DNA of 41,075 bases from Chitinivibrio sp051745065 (lineage in GTDB: Bacteria > Fibrobacterota > Chitinivibrionia > Chitinivibrionales > Chitinivibrionaceae). The stretch is taken from NCBI GenBank assembly GCA_051745065.1, contig JBNJDQ010000005.1, forward strand, positions 1-41,075. The letters are read 5' to 3'. Made by a program: the position numbers and the translations under genes. Of the stretch, positions 24,569 to 33,710 are shown in pieces (position 1 is the stretch's first letter; every line of letters starts with the position of its first letter). The notes below the pieces were generated by a model. The model saw nothing but the letters and a program-made list of their open reading frames with translations. It did not search any database and was not told the DNA's origin.

Positions 24569-25448
24569 GGGCAGACGGGCTCTGGGTAAAGGTCTTGACA
24601 GTCTTTTTTCCTCGACACTTCCCGAAGATGAACCGGGAAAGGGAGGAGAATCGCAGGGGCAGTCCAGGGTTCTTATAAAAGAGATCGTGGTGAATCCCTT
24701 TCAACCGCGCACCGATTTTGATGAAGAGAGTATCGAAGAACTTGCCCGCAGTATTGATGAGCAGGGACTGATTCAGCCGATTGTTCTGCGCCGCAGCGGG
24801 GAGGTCTATCAGATTATTTCCGGTGAACGGCGCTACCGCGCTGTGGGGCGTCTGGGGTGGAAAAAAATACCTGCAATTATCAGGGAGGATGTGGACGACA
24901 GTAAAATGCTTGAACTGGCAATGGTTGAAAATGTTCAGCGTGTCGATCTGAATGCCCTGGAGATAGCTGTATCCTATAAGCGTCTCCTTGAAGATTGCGG
25001 GCTCTCACACAAGGATATTTCAGAACGTGTGGGTAAAAGCAGAAGTGCCATAACCAATTTCATTCGTCTTTTAAAATTAACAAAACCTGTGCAGGAGCTC
25101 GTGCGTACACAAAAGCTCTCCATGGGTCATGCCCGGGCATTACTTTCTGTTGAATCTGCCGAAAAACAGAAAGAGTTGGCGGAGTTGATCGTCTCTCAGG
25201 GGCTTTCGGTTCGTGCAGCGGAAACGGCGATTGCCCGCAATACCCGGGATACATCGGTACAAAAGAAAAAGTCCCCAAAACATGAGTTAGGGGGTTTTGA
25301 AGAAAAATGGAAAGGTGTTTTCCGGACAAAAATCCGTATTACGGCAGATTCTGGGGGAAAAGGACGGGTGGAGATCCCCTTTAAAGGTAAAGAAGAGCTG
25401 GAACAATTGACCGCCCTGATCGCGGGGATGCGTGATGAAAAACAGTAA
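24558..25448 (+). CDS. parB: Chromosome partitioning protein ParB (Spo0J), CTPase clamp
   Basis: This 296-residue protein opens with RRALGKGLDSLF, the ParA-stimulating N-terminal motif. NPFQPR follows, then SGERRYRA (CTP-binding GERR) and ENVQR. A helix-turn-helix (HKDISERVGKSRSAITNFIRL) binds parS, and a C-terminal dimerisation domain completes the protein. Two copies of its target site are at 21161 and 23077. The ATG at 24558 is chosen because it gives the canonical start; a GTG five codons upstream is in frame. It overlaps the M23 peptidase gene by 14 bp. Confidence 0.97.
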   Translation: MSSKGRRALGKGLDSLFSSTLPEDEPGKGGESQGQSRVLIKEIVVNPFQPRTDFDEESIEELARSIDEQGLIQPIVLRRSGEVYQIISGERRYRAVGRLGWKKIPAIIREDVDDSKMLELAMVENVQRVDLNALEIAVSYKRLLEDCGLSHKDISERVGKSRSAITNFIRLLKLTKPVQELVRTQKLSMGHARALLSVESAEKQKELAELIVSQGLSVRAAETAIARNTRDTSVQKKKSPKHELGGFEEKWKGVFRTKIRITADSGGKGRVEIPFKGKEELEQLTALIAGMRDEKQ

Positions 25449-26193
25449 ATATCATATTCTCATATTTGGTGATCACGGTGAGGAACTGCGTTCACACAGT
25501 CTGAACGGTATTCAGCTGCGGGTGATCATTCTTGGTGTTTTGCTTCTGTTTGCTGCCGCTGCTGCTCTGGGAGTATATCTTGTTACAGGGGCAGGGGAGC
25601 TGCATTATTACCGTCAGAATCGCACGTACTATGATTCTCTGTCCCGTATCGATTCAGAAATAACACAGATTAAAGAAAAAATCGACAGGATAAATCAGTA
25701 TTCCCGCTATATACGGGTTACTGCTGAGATTACGGGGGAGGAACAGATTCCCGCGCTCACAGAGTTTCTCGGTGATACTCTGAAAGTAAAAGATTTAAAA
25801 CACAGCGGTAAAAGTGAATCCTTTGAATACGTACCCAGTCTGAAACCGGTCAACGGGGTTTTAAGCCGAACCTTTACGGAGGGTTCTCATGCAGCGGTGG
25901 ATTTTTCTGCAGCAACCGGGTCCCTTGTCAGAGCTGCGGCATCCGGTGTGGTGAAACGAAAATATTATGATGAATATCTTGGAAATGTGATTGAAATTTC
26001 CCATGGAAACGGGTATCTTACCCGATATGCCCATTGCGAGAATATCCTCGTTGAGCTCAACAGCAGAGTAACCAAGGGCGATGCTGTTGCAACAGTCGGC
26101 AGTACGGGGAAAAACAGTTCCGGACCTCATCTTCATTTTGCCGTTGAGCAGGATGGGCAGCCGGTTGATCCGAAAGTATTGGTTTTTGAGTAA
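25435..26193 (+). CDS. Membrane-anchored M23 (LytM) family peptidase
   Basis: This protein of about 252 residues has one N-terminal membrane helix (around 27-53), a short coiled-coil-like segment (YYDSLSRIDSEITQIKEKI) and a C-terminal LytM domain. The zinc ligands are present as H-x3-D in HAAVDF and H-x-H in GPHLHFAV, so it should be an active D,D-endopeptidase on peptidoglycan cross-links. ATG 25435 is used; GTG 25432 is next to it. Its start lies inside parB and a bactofilin gene follows 23 bp later. Bactofilin with M23 peptidase is a known cell-shape pair (CcmA with Csd1 or Csd2 in Helicobacter pylori), so a morphogenetic role is likely. Confidence 0.92.
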   Translation: MKNSKYHILIFGDHGEELRSHSLNGIQLRVIILGVLLLFAAAAALGVYLVTGAGELHYYRQNRTYYDSLSRIDSEITQIKEKIDRINQYSRYIRVTAEITGEEQIPALTEFLGDTLKVKDLKHSGKSESFEYVPSLKPVNGVLSRTFTEGSHAAVDFSAATGSLVRAAASGVVKRKYYDEYLGNVIEISHGNGYLTRYAHCENILVELNSRVTKGDAVATVGSTGKNSSGPHLHFAVEQDGQPVDPKVLVFE

Positions 26194-26216
26194 CATATCT
26201 GAATAGTGAGGGTTCT

Positions 26217-26618
26217 GTGACTAAAAAAGTGGATTTTACAGTAATCGGAAGCGGTTCGTTTTTTTCCGGGGAGATAAAAGTGCCCCATGATCTGCGTATT
26301 GATGGCGAGTTCAGCGGTAAGATCGAGTGCGGCGGTACCGTAAGCATTGGAAAAGAGGGAGTCGTTAGGGCGGAGATCTTAGCACAGAACGGTGAGATTG
26401 CCGGGAGAATTGAAGGTGATATTACCTGTGAAAAACTTCTGGAACTGAATAACGGTGCTTCAATTATCGGTGATCTGACGGCAAAGGAACTGATTGTCAA
26501 TAAGGGGGCTGTTCTGCACGGAACCAGTTCGATGATTGATACGGAGGCAAAAAAGAATCGGAAAAATAATACAAAAAAAAATGAGAAAAATTCAAACGCC
26601 GTGAGCGTTGAGGTGTAA
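26217..26618 (+). CDS. Bactofilin cytoskeletal protein
   Basis: This 133-residue protein has a DUF583 beta-helix core (about 8-105) built of short hydrophobic/Gly repeats such as GEIKVPHDLRIDGEFSGKIE and GRIEGDITCEKLLELNNG. A short N-terminus and a Lys/Asn-rich, probably disordered tail flank it. Bactofilins polymerise without nucleotide and place cell-wall enzymes. The start is a GTG with GAGGG upstream. It follows the LytM peptidase and parAB, and precedes hom by 14 bp. In some bacteria bactofilins also bind ParB or parS complexes, so its place after parAB is worth noting. Confidence 0.93.
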   Translation: MTKKVDFTVIGSGSFFSGEIKVPHDLRIDGEFSGKIECGGTVSIGKEGVVRAEILAQNGEIAGRIEGDITCEKLLELNNGASIIGDLTAKELIVNKGAVLHGTSSMIDTEAKKNRKNNTKKNEKNSNAVSVEV

Positions 26619-26632
26619 AAGGAGATAATAAA

Positions 26633-27934
26633 ATGGAAGTAATCAATATCGGTGTTGTCGGTGCAGGAACAGTGGGCGGCGGAACGGTAAAACTTCTGAT
26701 GAAGCAGATTTCGTTCTTTCGGAAAAAACTGAACCTTCCCCTCAGCCTTCGTTATATTTCCGACAAAAATAAATCCCTCGTTGATGAACTTCCCAAAGCC
26801 CGGGAAACAAAATACGTGGAAGACGGGTTCCTTGTGGCAAAGGCGAAGGATGTACATATTTTTGTGGAGCTTGTGGGCGGAACAACCGTTGCCAAAGAGA
26901 TGGTTCTCACGGCTCTGAATAACGGTAAACATGTGGTTACCGCCAATAAAGCCCTTATCGCCAAGCATGGTCCCGAGCTGTTTGAAACAGCAGAAAAAAA
27001 TAATGTTTCAATGTATTTTGAAGCATCCGTGGGCGGAGGTATGCCCACCATTAAAACCATTCGTGAATCCTTGGTTGCCAATGAAGTTCTTTCTGTGTAT
27101 TCCATTATTAACGGGACCTGCAATTATATTCTCACGGAGATGGAGCAGAAGGGGGCAGATTTCAATAAAACCCTGCGAAAAGCTCAGAATCTCGGCTACG
27201 CTGAAGCAGATCCAACCCTCGATATTGATGGTGGTGATACGGGGCATAAAAATGCAATTATGGCATCTCTTATCCTGGGAAAATACGTTTCCTACGAAGA
27301 TATGAAGATTGAAGGGATAACTGAGATCACTGCCGAGGATATCAGTTTTGCCAAAGAACTGGGCTATTCCATCAAACTGCTGGGGGTCATTAAGAAAAAC
27401 CCCGGCGACAAACGTGTTGATGCCCGTGTTCATCCGGTGATGCTGCATAAGGATCATATTCTTACCAATGTTAACGATGTTCTGAATGCGGTTCTTTTTG
27501 AAGGTGACGCGGTCGGACCGGTGATGGTGTACGGCCCCGGGGCCGGTGAAATGCCCACAGCTTCGGCCGTGGTGAGTGATATTATTGATGTTGCACGTAA
27601 TGTTCAGTCCGGTGAATTCTCCCGGGTTCCCATGAACTATTACAGTGCGGATAATCAGGCAAAGGTAAAAGAGGACGATGAGATCGAGTCTCGCTACTAT
27701 CTCCGTTTCACCGTGGGGAATGAGCCCGGGGTCCTTGGTAAGATTGCCGATGCTCTTGCATCAAATAATATTTCCATTGCTTCGGTAATGCAGAAGGAGA
27801 ATGATATCAGCATTGTTTCGGTTATTATTCTTACGTTTATGGCGAAGGAAAAGAATATTCTCGATGCCCTGAATGAAATTGAATCGTCCAATGACGTAAG
27901 TGCAACAACACAGCTTATCAGAATTGAGGATTAG
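26633..27934 (+). CDS. hom: Homoserine dehydrogenase
   Basis: This 433-residue NAD(P)H enzyme reduces aspartate semialdehyde to homoserine. The Rossmann motif is GVVGAGTVGGGTV, then VTANKALIAKHG, the catalytic region with GYAEADPTLDIDGGD and the lysine in GHKNAIMAS, and a C-terminal ACT domain (about 350-433, starting YLRFTVGNEPGVLGKIADA). The ACT domain implies threonine feedback control. It is monofunctional, with no aspartokinase fused. AAGGAGATAATAAA gives a strong start. thrC follows after 4 bp. Confidence 0.97.
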   Translation: MEVINIGVVGAGTVGGGTVKLLMKQISFFRKKLNLPLSLRYISDKNKSLVDELPKARETKYVEDGFLVAKAKDVHIFVELVGGTTVAKEMVLTALNNGKHVVTANKALIAKHGPELFETAEKNNVSMYFEASVGGGMPTIKTIRESLVANEVLSVYSIINGTCNYILTEMEQKGADFNKTLRKAQNLGYAEADPTLDIDGGDTGHKNAIMASLILGKYVSYEDMKIEGITEITAEDISFAKELGYSIKLLGVIKKNPGDKRVDARVHPVMLHKDHILTNVNDVLNAVLFEGDAVGPVMVYGPGAGEMPTASAVVSDIIDVARNVQSGEFSRVPMNYYSADNQAKVKEDDEIESRYYLRFTVGNEPGVLGKIADALASNNISIASVMQKENDISIVSVIILTFMAKEKNILDALNEIESSNDVSATTQLIRIED

Positions 27935-27938
27935 CGAC

Positions 27939-29282
27939 ATGAGTACACCCTATCTGAGAGAATTCGGAAACGAAGACGATACAACCTATCCCATTGATGA
28001 AATCCGCTATCGCGGTGATACCGGGAAGGTACTTGAATGTGTAAATAATATTCAAGCCATGACCGATGAAAAGATACATGAACTGAAAGATATATGGGAT
28101 CGCCGGGCGGGTTCCTGGGACAGCCTTGACCGCAGTGGTGTATGGCGCTACCGTGAGTTCCTGCCTGCTTTTCAACCCTTTGATTCCGTGGTTACCATGC
28201 CCGAGGGAAATACCACAATCTATGATATGCCCCTTTGTGCGTCCTATACGGGGATGAAGCATCTCATGGCAAAGCATCAGGGAATGAACCCCACGGGGTC
28301 TTTTAAGGATAATGGGATGACTGCGGCGGTCTCCATGGCCAAAAAGGCCGGGGCAACTATGGTTGCCTGTGCCTCCACGGGGAACACTTCCGCTTCCATG
28401 GCAGCGTATGCCGCCCGCGCAGGAATGCAGTCCATCATTTTTATTCCCGATGGGCAGATTGCCTACGGAAAACTATCTCAGGCTTTGGATTTTGGTGGGC
28501 ATACTATTCAGATCACCGGTGATTTTGATAAAGCTATGGAGATTGTCGAAGAGGTATGTGTACGGGAAAATATCTATCTTCTCAATTCAATCAACCCCTT
28601 TCGTATTGAAGGCCAGAAGACCATCATGATTGAAATGCTGCACCAGCTCAACTGGGATGTACCCGACTGGGTCGTTGTTCCCGGGGGAAATCTGGGTAAT
28701 AACAGTTCCTTCGGAAAGGCCTTTCAGGAGCTGAAAGCGGCAGGTATCATTAAAAAAGCTCCCCGTATTGCCGTCATTCAGGCAGAAGGTGCAAACCCGC
28801 TGTACACTGCCTGGGGGAAAAAAGAACAGCACCTGACGCCGGTTTCCGCCAAAACCCGTGCCACGGCGATTAAAATCGGTAATCCCGTCAGTTTTGATAA
28901 ATCCTGGTATGCCGTGGAATCAACTCAGGGGATTGTGGAACAGGTGACAGAATCAGAGATTGCTCAGGCCAAGGCCAATATCGGAGCTGACGGTGTGGGG
29001 TCGGAACCGGCATCAGCGGCAACCGTGGCCGGCGTCAGAAAACTTGTTCACCGGGGGGTGATTTCTCCCGACGAAACAGCGGTCTGTATACTCACCGGTC
29101 ATCTGCTGAAAGATCCCGATTATACTGTTGAGTATCATCTGGATGAACTCTACCACGATCCGGACAGAACCAACAAAGTGCGCGGTACCGAAAAAATCGA
29201 TACCGGCAGATACCGCAATGTTCCGGTAAAGCTTCCGGCTGATATGGATACAATTATAAAACATATCGCAACATTGCGATAA
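27939..29282 (+). CDS. thrC: Threonine synthase
   Basis: This 447-residue PLP enzyme converts O-phosphohomoserine to threonine. The PLP lysine lies in NPTGSFKDNGMT, the phosphate-binding/neighbouring motif is ACASTGNTSASMAAYAAR, and GGNLGNNSSFGKAF follows. The ATG at 27939, four bases after the hom stop and preceded by GAGG, is used rather than an upstream in-frame ATG inside hom. Homoserine kinase (thrB), which would supply the substrate, is not in the window. Two alternative hairpins follow the stop codon. Confidence 0.96.
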   Translation: MSTPYLREFGNEDDTTYPIDEIRYRGDTGKVLECVNNIQAMTDEKIHELKDIWDRRAGSWDSLDRSGVWRYREFLPAFQPFDSVVTMPEGNTTIYDMPLCASYTGMKHLMAKHQGMNPTGSFKDNGMTAAVSMAKKAGATMVACASTGNTSASMAAYAARAGMQSIIFIPDGQIAYGKLSQALDFGGHTIQITGDFDKAMEIVEEVCVRENIYLLNSINPFRIEGQKTIMIEMLHQLNWDVPDWVVVPGGNLGNNSSFGKAFQELKAAGIIKKAPRIAVIQAEGANPLYTAWGKKEQHLTPVSAKTRATAIKIGNPVSFDKSWYAVESTQGIVEQVTESEIAQAKANIGADGVGSEPASAATVAGVRKLVHRGVISPDETAVCILTGHLLKDPDYTVEYHLDELYHDPDRTNKVRGTEKIDTGRYRNVPVKLPADMDTIIKHIATLR

Positions 29283-29283
29283 A

Positions 29284-29324
29284 AAAGTGCTTCTCAGAAG
29301 GTGTTTTCAGGCACTTTCTGAGAA
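29284..29324 (+). terminator. Two overlapping, mutually exclusive hairpins after thrC
   Basis: Segments AAAGTGC (29284-29290), TTCTCAG (29291-29297), GCACTTT (29311-29317) and CTGAGAA (29318-29324) pair 1-with-3 and 2-with-4. With no linker between adjacent segments, the two 7-bp stems can hardly form together, so they should exclude each other. Stem 2 can lengthen to 9 bp by taking bases from stem 1. The stretch after is AATTTATGT, only a weak U-tract. It may act as a terminator or attenuator between thrC and the aminotransferase gene. The remaining 78 bp to 29402 is AT-rich without a clear promoter. Confidence 0.5.
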
Positions 29325-29402
29325 AATTTATGTAGTAGGTCGTCTTTGATAAAAACGGTTTAAAATAAGCTTTAAAAATAAAATAAGAGGATGTGACGTA
29401 TA

Positions 29403-30707
29403 ATGGTAATTGACAGGCAGGCAGAATCTCTGAATACAGAGATCAGAGAGGAAAACAGGGCAGTCTATGATATGCTTTCCGAAAAAGGCCGGGGTGCATT
29501 TTTTCCGGCAGCAGGAATACTGGGACAATCGGCGGAGGCTAAAGAGTGCTCCCTGAATGCAACTGTGGGAATTGCCCTGGAGGATGACGGGAGTACTGCA
29601 TGTCTGCCCAGTCTCAAAAAACTGGTTAATCTGGATGCTGCACAGATGGTGAAATACGCTCCGAGCTATGGCTTACCACGGTTGCGCAGTACCTGGAAAT
29701 CGATGCTTTTTGAAAAAAACCCCACCCTTGCGGGAAAATCTATTTCCAATCCCGTGGTTACTTCCGCCCTGACCCATGGCATTTCTGCAGTGACCAATCT
29801 TTTTATTGATGGCGGGGACAGTCTGATTTGTCCGGAATATTTTTGGGGAAATTACACCCTGGTTCTCAACAATGGCAACGGTGCATCCATTTCAACGTAT
29901 CCCACCTTTACCGACAAGGGCTTCAATCTTGACGGTCTGGAGAATATGATTCAGAACAGTTCTTCAGAAAAAGTTGTCCTCATTCTCAATTTCCCCAATA
30001 ATCCCACCGGATATACTCCCACGGAGGAGGAGGTTGCCCGCCTTCGCCATATGCTTCTGGAAATGGCCCGGAGCGGAAAAAAGATCACTGCTGTTATTGA
30101 TGATGCCTATTTCGGCCTGGTTTTTAAAGATGGAGTCTACAAAGAATCGGTCTTTGCAGAGCTTGCGGATCTTCACGAAAATATTCTTGCCGTGAAGGTG
30201 GACGGCCCCACCAAAGAGGATTATGCCTGGGGGTTTCGCACGGGCTTTCTGACCTACGGTGTTCGCGGCGGCACGGAAAAACTCTACGCTGCCCTGGAAT
30301 CCAAAACAGCGGGGTTTGTGCGCGGAACGATCTCCAATGCATCTGCTCTGAGCCAGAATCTCCTTTTGGCAACGTATCATTCTGCGTCATATCAAAAAGA
30401 AAAAGATGCCATGTATGCCCTGCTGAAAAAGCGTTTTGATGCCATTGAGGACATCCTCGCCCGGCACAAAGAATTTCGGGACAGTTTTACACCTCTGCCC
30501 TTTAATTCGGGGTATTTCATGTGTGTTAAACCGGCTGAGGGCATTGATGCCCAAAAGCTTCGCAAAAAGATGGTGACTCAGTACAGTATTGGTCTGATAG
30601 CTGTGAAAGGCCTCATCAGGGTTGCCTTCTCGTCAACTCCCACGGATCGCCTTGAAGAGGTCTTTACGGCCCTTCATTCAGCGTGTCAGGAGATGAAAAG
30701 GGGATGA
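29403..30707 (+). CDS. Class I/II PLP-dependent aminotransferase
   Basis: This 434-residue fold-type I aminotransferase has the NFPNNPTGY substrate/PLP loop, the IDDAYFGL strand with the PLP-stacking Asp and Tyr, the Schiff-base lysine in GPTKEDYAWGFRTG, and the conserved C-terminal Arg in LIRVAFSSTP. Substrate specificity cannot be read from the motifs. Aspartate-, alanine- or aromatic-type activities are possible, and the place after hom-thrC hints at amino-acid metabolism. The start codon has AGAGG about 12 nt upstream, a little far. The stop overlaps the HAD gene start (ATGA). Confidence 0.88.
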   Translation: MVIDRQAESLNTEIREENRAVYDMLSEKGRGAFFPAAGILGQSAEAKECSLNATVGIALEDDGSTACLPSLKKLVNLDAAQMVKYAPSYGLPRLRSTWKSMLFEKNPTLAGKSISNPVVTSALTHGISAVTNLFIDGGDSLICPEYFWGNYTLVLNNGNGASISTYPTFTDKGFNLDGLENMIQNSSSEKVVLILNFPNNPTGYTPTEEEVARLRHMLLEMARSGKKITAVIDDAYFGLVFKDGVYKESVFAELADLHENILAVKVDGPTKEDYAWGFRTGFLTYGVRGGTEKLYAALESKTAGFVRGTISNASALSQNLLLATYHSASYQKEKDAMYALLKKRFDAIEDILARHKEFRDSFTPLPFNSGYFMCVKPAEGIDAQKLRKKMVTQYSIGLIAVKGLIRVAFSSTPTDRLEEVFTALHSACQEMKRG

Positions 30708-31351
30708 AACACCGGGGAGATTTTGAAGGGGTAATATTTGATTTTGACGGGACTCTTTACGCAATGAAAGGGATCTACAAGATCATATTTGCCCTCTTCT
30801 GTTTTCCCCGTATCCTGTATCTTCCCCATTACATGCGGGTTCGTTCCCGTTTTCGCGGAGTGGATTTTGAAACCCCCCAGCAGATGGAACAGGCCTTTGC
30901 CGACGAGCTTAAGCGGTGTTATAATATAAAAAACGGGCGCTACTGGATTAAGAACAGTTTTTCCACCTCATTTATTCGTACCCTTCGTTTTATGCGCAAT
31001 CGCACAGAATATCCTGAGATTATTAAATCACTGCGCAGGCGGGGCATAAAAATCGCCCTTTTTTCGGATTTCGGCCTGATAAAATCACGCCTGCGTGCAC
31101 TTGGGATTGATCCGGATCTTTTTGATGTTATCTGCTCTTCCGAAGATATTGGCGCGCTGAAGCCGGCACCGCGGACTTTTGAAACTGTTCTGGCACACCT
31201 GAAAACATCTCCCCATGCCACCCTTGTTGTGGGGGATCGCCGGGATACGGACGGAGCAGCGGCAGAGGCTTTGGATATGCCCTTTTTTAAGGTTGACGGC
31301 AAAAGCAATACACGGTGGAAGGAGACCGCGCAGAAACTGAAAAATCTGTGA
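30704..31351 (+). CDS. HAD-superfamily phosphatase
   Basis: This 215-residue protein carries motif I DFDGTLY (nucleophile and acid Asp), motif II in ALFSDFG, the motif III lysine in LKPAPRTF and motif IV VVGDRRDTDG. A helical C1-type cap sits between motifs I and II, as in phosphoglycolate phosphatase-like enzymes. The start at 30704 overlaps the aminotransferase stop by ATGA and has AAAAGGGG before it, so translational coupling is likely. Substrate unknown; a phosphorylated metabolite or sugar phosphate is likely. Confidence 0.88.
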   Translation: MKHRGDFEGVIFDFDGTLYAMKGIYKIIFALFCFPRILYLPHYMRVRSRFRGVDFETPQQMEQAFADELKRCYNIKNGRYWIKNSFSTSFIRTLRFMRNRTEYPEIIKSLRRRGIKIALFSDFGLIKSRLRALGIDPDLFDVICSSEDIGALKPAPRTFETVLAHLKTSPHATLVVGDRRDTDGAAAEALDMPFFKVDGKSNTRWKETAQKLKNL

Positions 31352-31368
31352 GCTGAAGGGAGTACGGT

Positions 31369-32892
31369 ATGTTTCGGAGGTATATTTTCTGTGTCCTCGT
31401 ATCTGTGTGCACGGCAGGGGCGGGGTATCCTCTTATTATAACAGAAATTGAGCGCAATCCGCCGGGATACGAGAGTGAAATTCCCGGGGGACGATCTCAT
31501 GAATACATCGAATGTGCGAATCTTTCCCGCGATACGTTCCACTGTGATGAACTCTTTCTTACCGACGGTGTTGACACATCTTCTCTTTTACCGTTTACCT
31601 CTGATGAGCCAAGGATTCTGGCTCCGGGTGAGATTGTTCTGATTCTTGATCGTGATTACGCCACTGCAGAGGAGGGGATGTCGTACTCCATAGATTCAAA
31701 TGCTGTGCTGTGGACGGTGGAATCAGCAGATCTCTGCGGGGGGCTGACGGAAAAAGACGGGTTTGCCCTCGGCATGGATTCCGGTATCTGCGCTGCCTTT
31801 GGAACCCCCGATGCAGAGGGGAAATACAGAGCGGTGTTTCCTGAAATAACAGAAGAAGATGCGGGCGCCCTGAAATGTACAGATATCCAGGATTCCTGCA
31901 CCTACACTGCGGGGCCCCGCAATCCCGGACGGTGGGATATGCTTAGGCAGGGGGTCTTTCGCGCATGGAGCGGAGTAAAACGCCGTGACAGCAGTCTTAT
32001 TACCGGTATGATGCGCAATGTAACACCACGGGAGGTAACCTTCCGCCTCTTTCAGGGTGACATAATCCGTGCCGAAGAAAAGATACCACCCTGGCAGGAA
32101 CATGTTTCAACACATATTTTACCTCTCACAGAAGAGTATCTCCTATGCAAATACGAGGGAGGTACCGATACCCTGCAGGTAACGTCCTGGTGGATACCCG
32201 AAAAATCGGTTTTTATCAGCGAAGGAGCACTGCGAAACAGGACAGAATGGTTTGAAATCTGTAATGCCGGGAGAATTCCCGTATCAACAGGTGGATGGTA
32301 TGCCCTGATCGGCGATGATACTCTTTTTTTGCCCGCCGCAGAGATTCCCCCCAGGAAAACGGTCGTCTTCAGCGAAGACTCCCTGGATATCCCTGTTGAT
32401 CATATTCTTACAGATCGTTTTACCCTCAACAACTACGCTGGCAGTATAATTCTCTGCGGCCCCGGGGAATATCGCACAGAGCTGTCATGGGAAAATGATT
32501 CCATGGATCTTTCGGCGGGGACTGTTCAGAAACGCTCCTGTGATGAACCACCCTTTTGCGCCGCTCCCACACCGGGTGTTCTGCCCCGTCCCGCTGAGGA
32601 AAAAATATCCTGTCAGGTGTATCCGCAGGTTGTGAGCCCCGACGGGGACGGGCATCAGGATTCCCTTGTTTGCCGTGTGCGGGGAAGAATATCCGCTCCG
32701 GCGAAGGTGCGAATTTTTTCGGTGAGGGGACGGCAGGTGCGTTCTCTGCCCGTATCTGAACATACGGGGCGAGCCCTTTGGGACGGCTGTGATCAGGCGG
32801 GGCGTCCTGTTGCCACAGGGCCGGTGATGGTTCTGTTTTATGTAAATGATCGCTGTGTTGCACGACGCGAGGCGGTTCTGTGGCGCGACTGA
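31369..32892 (+). CDS. Secreted protein with two lamin-tail domains and a C-terminal FlgD-Ig-like domain
   Basis: This 507-residue protein has a signal peptide (about 1-20). A lamin-tail-like domain follows (about 20-110; LIITEIERNPPG and HEYIECAN are typical). A second unit starts near residue 275 (RTEWFEICNAGRIPVSTGGW). The C-terminal 90 residues (VVSPDGDGHQDSLVC, then VRIFSVRGRQVRSL and GRPVATGPVMVLFYV) match the FlgD-Ig fold, a common terminal domain of secreted proteins in Fibrobacterota, Bacteroidota relatives and similar phyla. Such tails have been linked to type IX-type secretion, but no conclusive sorting signal is visible. Its last 13 bp overlap the next gene, also envelope-targeted. 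Function unknown; surface or adhesion protein is a guess. Confidence 0.8.
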   Translation: MFRRYIFCVLVSVCTAGAGYPLIITEIERNPPGYESEIPGGRSHEYIECANLSRDTFHCDELFLTDGVDTSSLLPFTSDEPRILAPGEIVLILDRDYATAEEGMSYSIDSNAVLWTVESADLCGGLTEKDGFALGMDSGICAAFGTPDAEGKYRAVFPEITEEDAGALKCTDIQDSCTYTAGPRNPGRWDMLRQGVFRAWSGVKRRDSSLITGMMRNVTPREVTFRLFQGDIIRAEEKIPPWQEHVSTHILPLTEEYLLCKYEGGTDTLQVTSWWIPEKSVFISEGALRNRTEWFEICNAGRIPVSTGGWYALIGDDTLFLPAAEIPPRKTVVFSEDSLDIPVDHILTDRFTLNNYAGSIILCGPGEYRTELSWENDSMDLSAGTVQKRSCDEPPFCAAPTPGVLPRPAEEKISCQVYPQVVSPDGDGHQDSLVCRVRGRISAPAKVRIFSVRGRQVRSLPVSEHTGRALWDGCDQAGRPVATGPVMVLFYVNDRCVARREAVLWRD

Positions 32893-33710
32893 TTCTGTGG
32901 ATTATATTGACTTCCATGATTCTGTCTGCCCGGGGAGCGGAGCTGCCTGCAGGATTTTCCGTGCTTTCCGGAGGCAGCAGCGCCGGCGGATATTCGGTGT
33001 TTCTGCCTCCGGTCCTGGGAAAGCCCCGTTCGATCCTTTTTGAGGTCGGCGAACACGTGCTGTACGATTACTCTCTCTTTCGGGATAAAACTCTTCGACA
33101 GCATGCTCTGGGTATGTATCTCGGTGGATCCGGGTTTCGGGGAGCAGTCGCCCTTACCCAGCTGGAAGCTTTCGGGCTGTACACGAAAACGAAGCTTCGC
33201 GGATCCCTTGCGTGGCGACGCGGAGTGATTGGTATATTTTTGGGGTTCACGCCATCCTATGAGCGGGTACCTGAGCATAATCGTCTGTTCAGTGGTATCC
33301 GCGGGGGCGGAGCGGTTTTTCTTCGTCACAGCAGGATTTTGGCTGAAGCCGCTGTGAAGAGGATGCGGGCAAAGGGCGGCCCGCGAACTGTTTCCTTATC
33401 CCTCAGAGCGGCGACGCGATTCGGCACATGGGGTGAGCAGGGGGCAGCTCTCTTTTACCGTCCGCGAATACAGAACCTCTCATTTGTTCTCAGTGAGGTA
33501 TTCCATCTCACATCACGTGTTTCTCTGTACGGCACAGTGAGAAGCGCTCCCTTGCATATAACAGCGGGAATCAGCATTGACTGGGCGCAGAACACCGTCG
33601 CTGCCGCCCTGACAGAACATACCGATCTGGGGGCATCCCGGAGTTTTCTCTGGCAAAAAGAGCGCAAACTCTCCTTTACGGGCTCTACCGGGGAAGATCC
33701 TCCTCAATAA
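32880..33710 (+). CDS. Predicted outer-membrane beta-barrel protein
   Basis: This 276-residue protein has a GTG start overlapping the previous gene and a signal peptide ending near ARGAE. The mature part is a series of about 10-14 alternating amphipathic strands with Gly/Tyr/Arg, for example LGMYLGGSGFRGAVALTQLE, VIGIFLGFTPSYE and VSLYGTVRSAPLHITAGIS. This is the pattern of a small outer-membrane barrel, loosely like PorV/PorQ-type proteins. The start and coupling to the lamin-tail protein suggest they act together. Its 3' end overlaps the crtN 3' end by 26 bp, tail to tail. I do not recognise a specific family. Confidence 0.68.
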   Translation: MARLILWIILTSMILSARGAELPAGFSVLSGGSSAGGYSVFLPPVLGKPRSILFEVGEHVLYDYSLFRDKTLRQHALGMYLGGSGFRGAVALTQLEAFGLYTKTKLRGSLAWRRGVIGIFLGFTPSYERVPEHNRLFSGIRGGGAVFLRHSRILAEAAVKRMRAKGGPRTVSLSLRAATRFGTWGEQGAALFYRPRIQNLSFVLSEVFHLTSRVSLYGTVRSAPLHITAGISIDWAQNTVAAALTEHTDLGASRSFLWQKERKLSFTGSTGEDPPQ

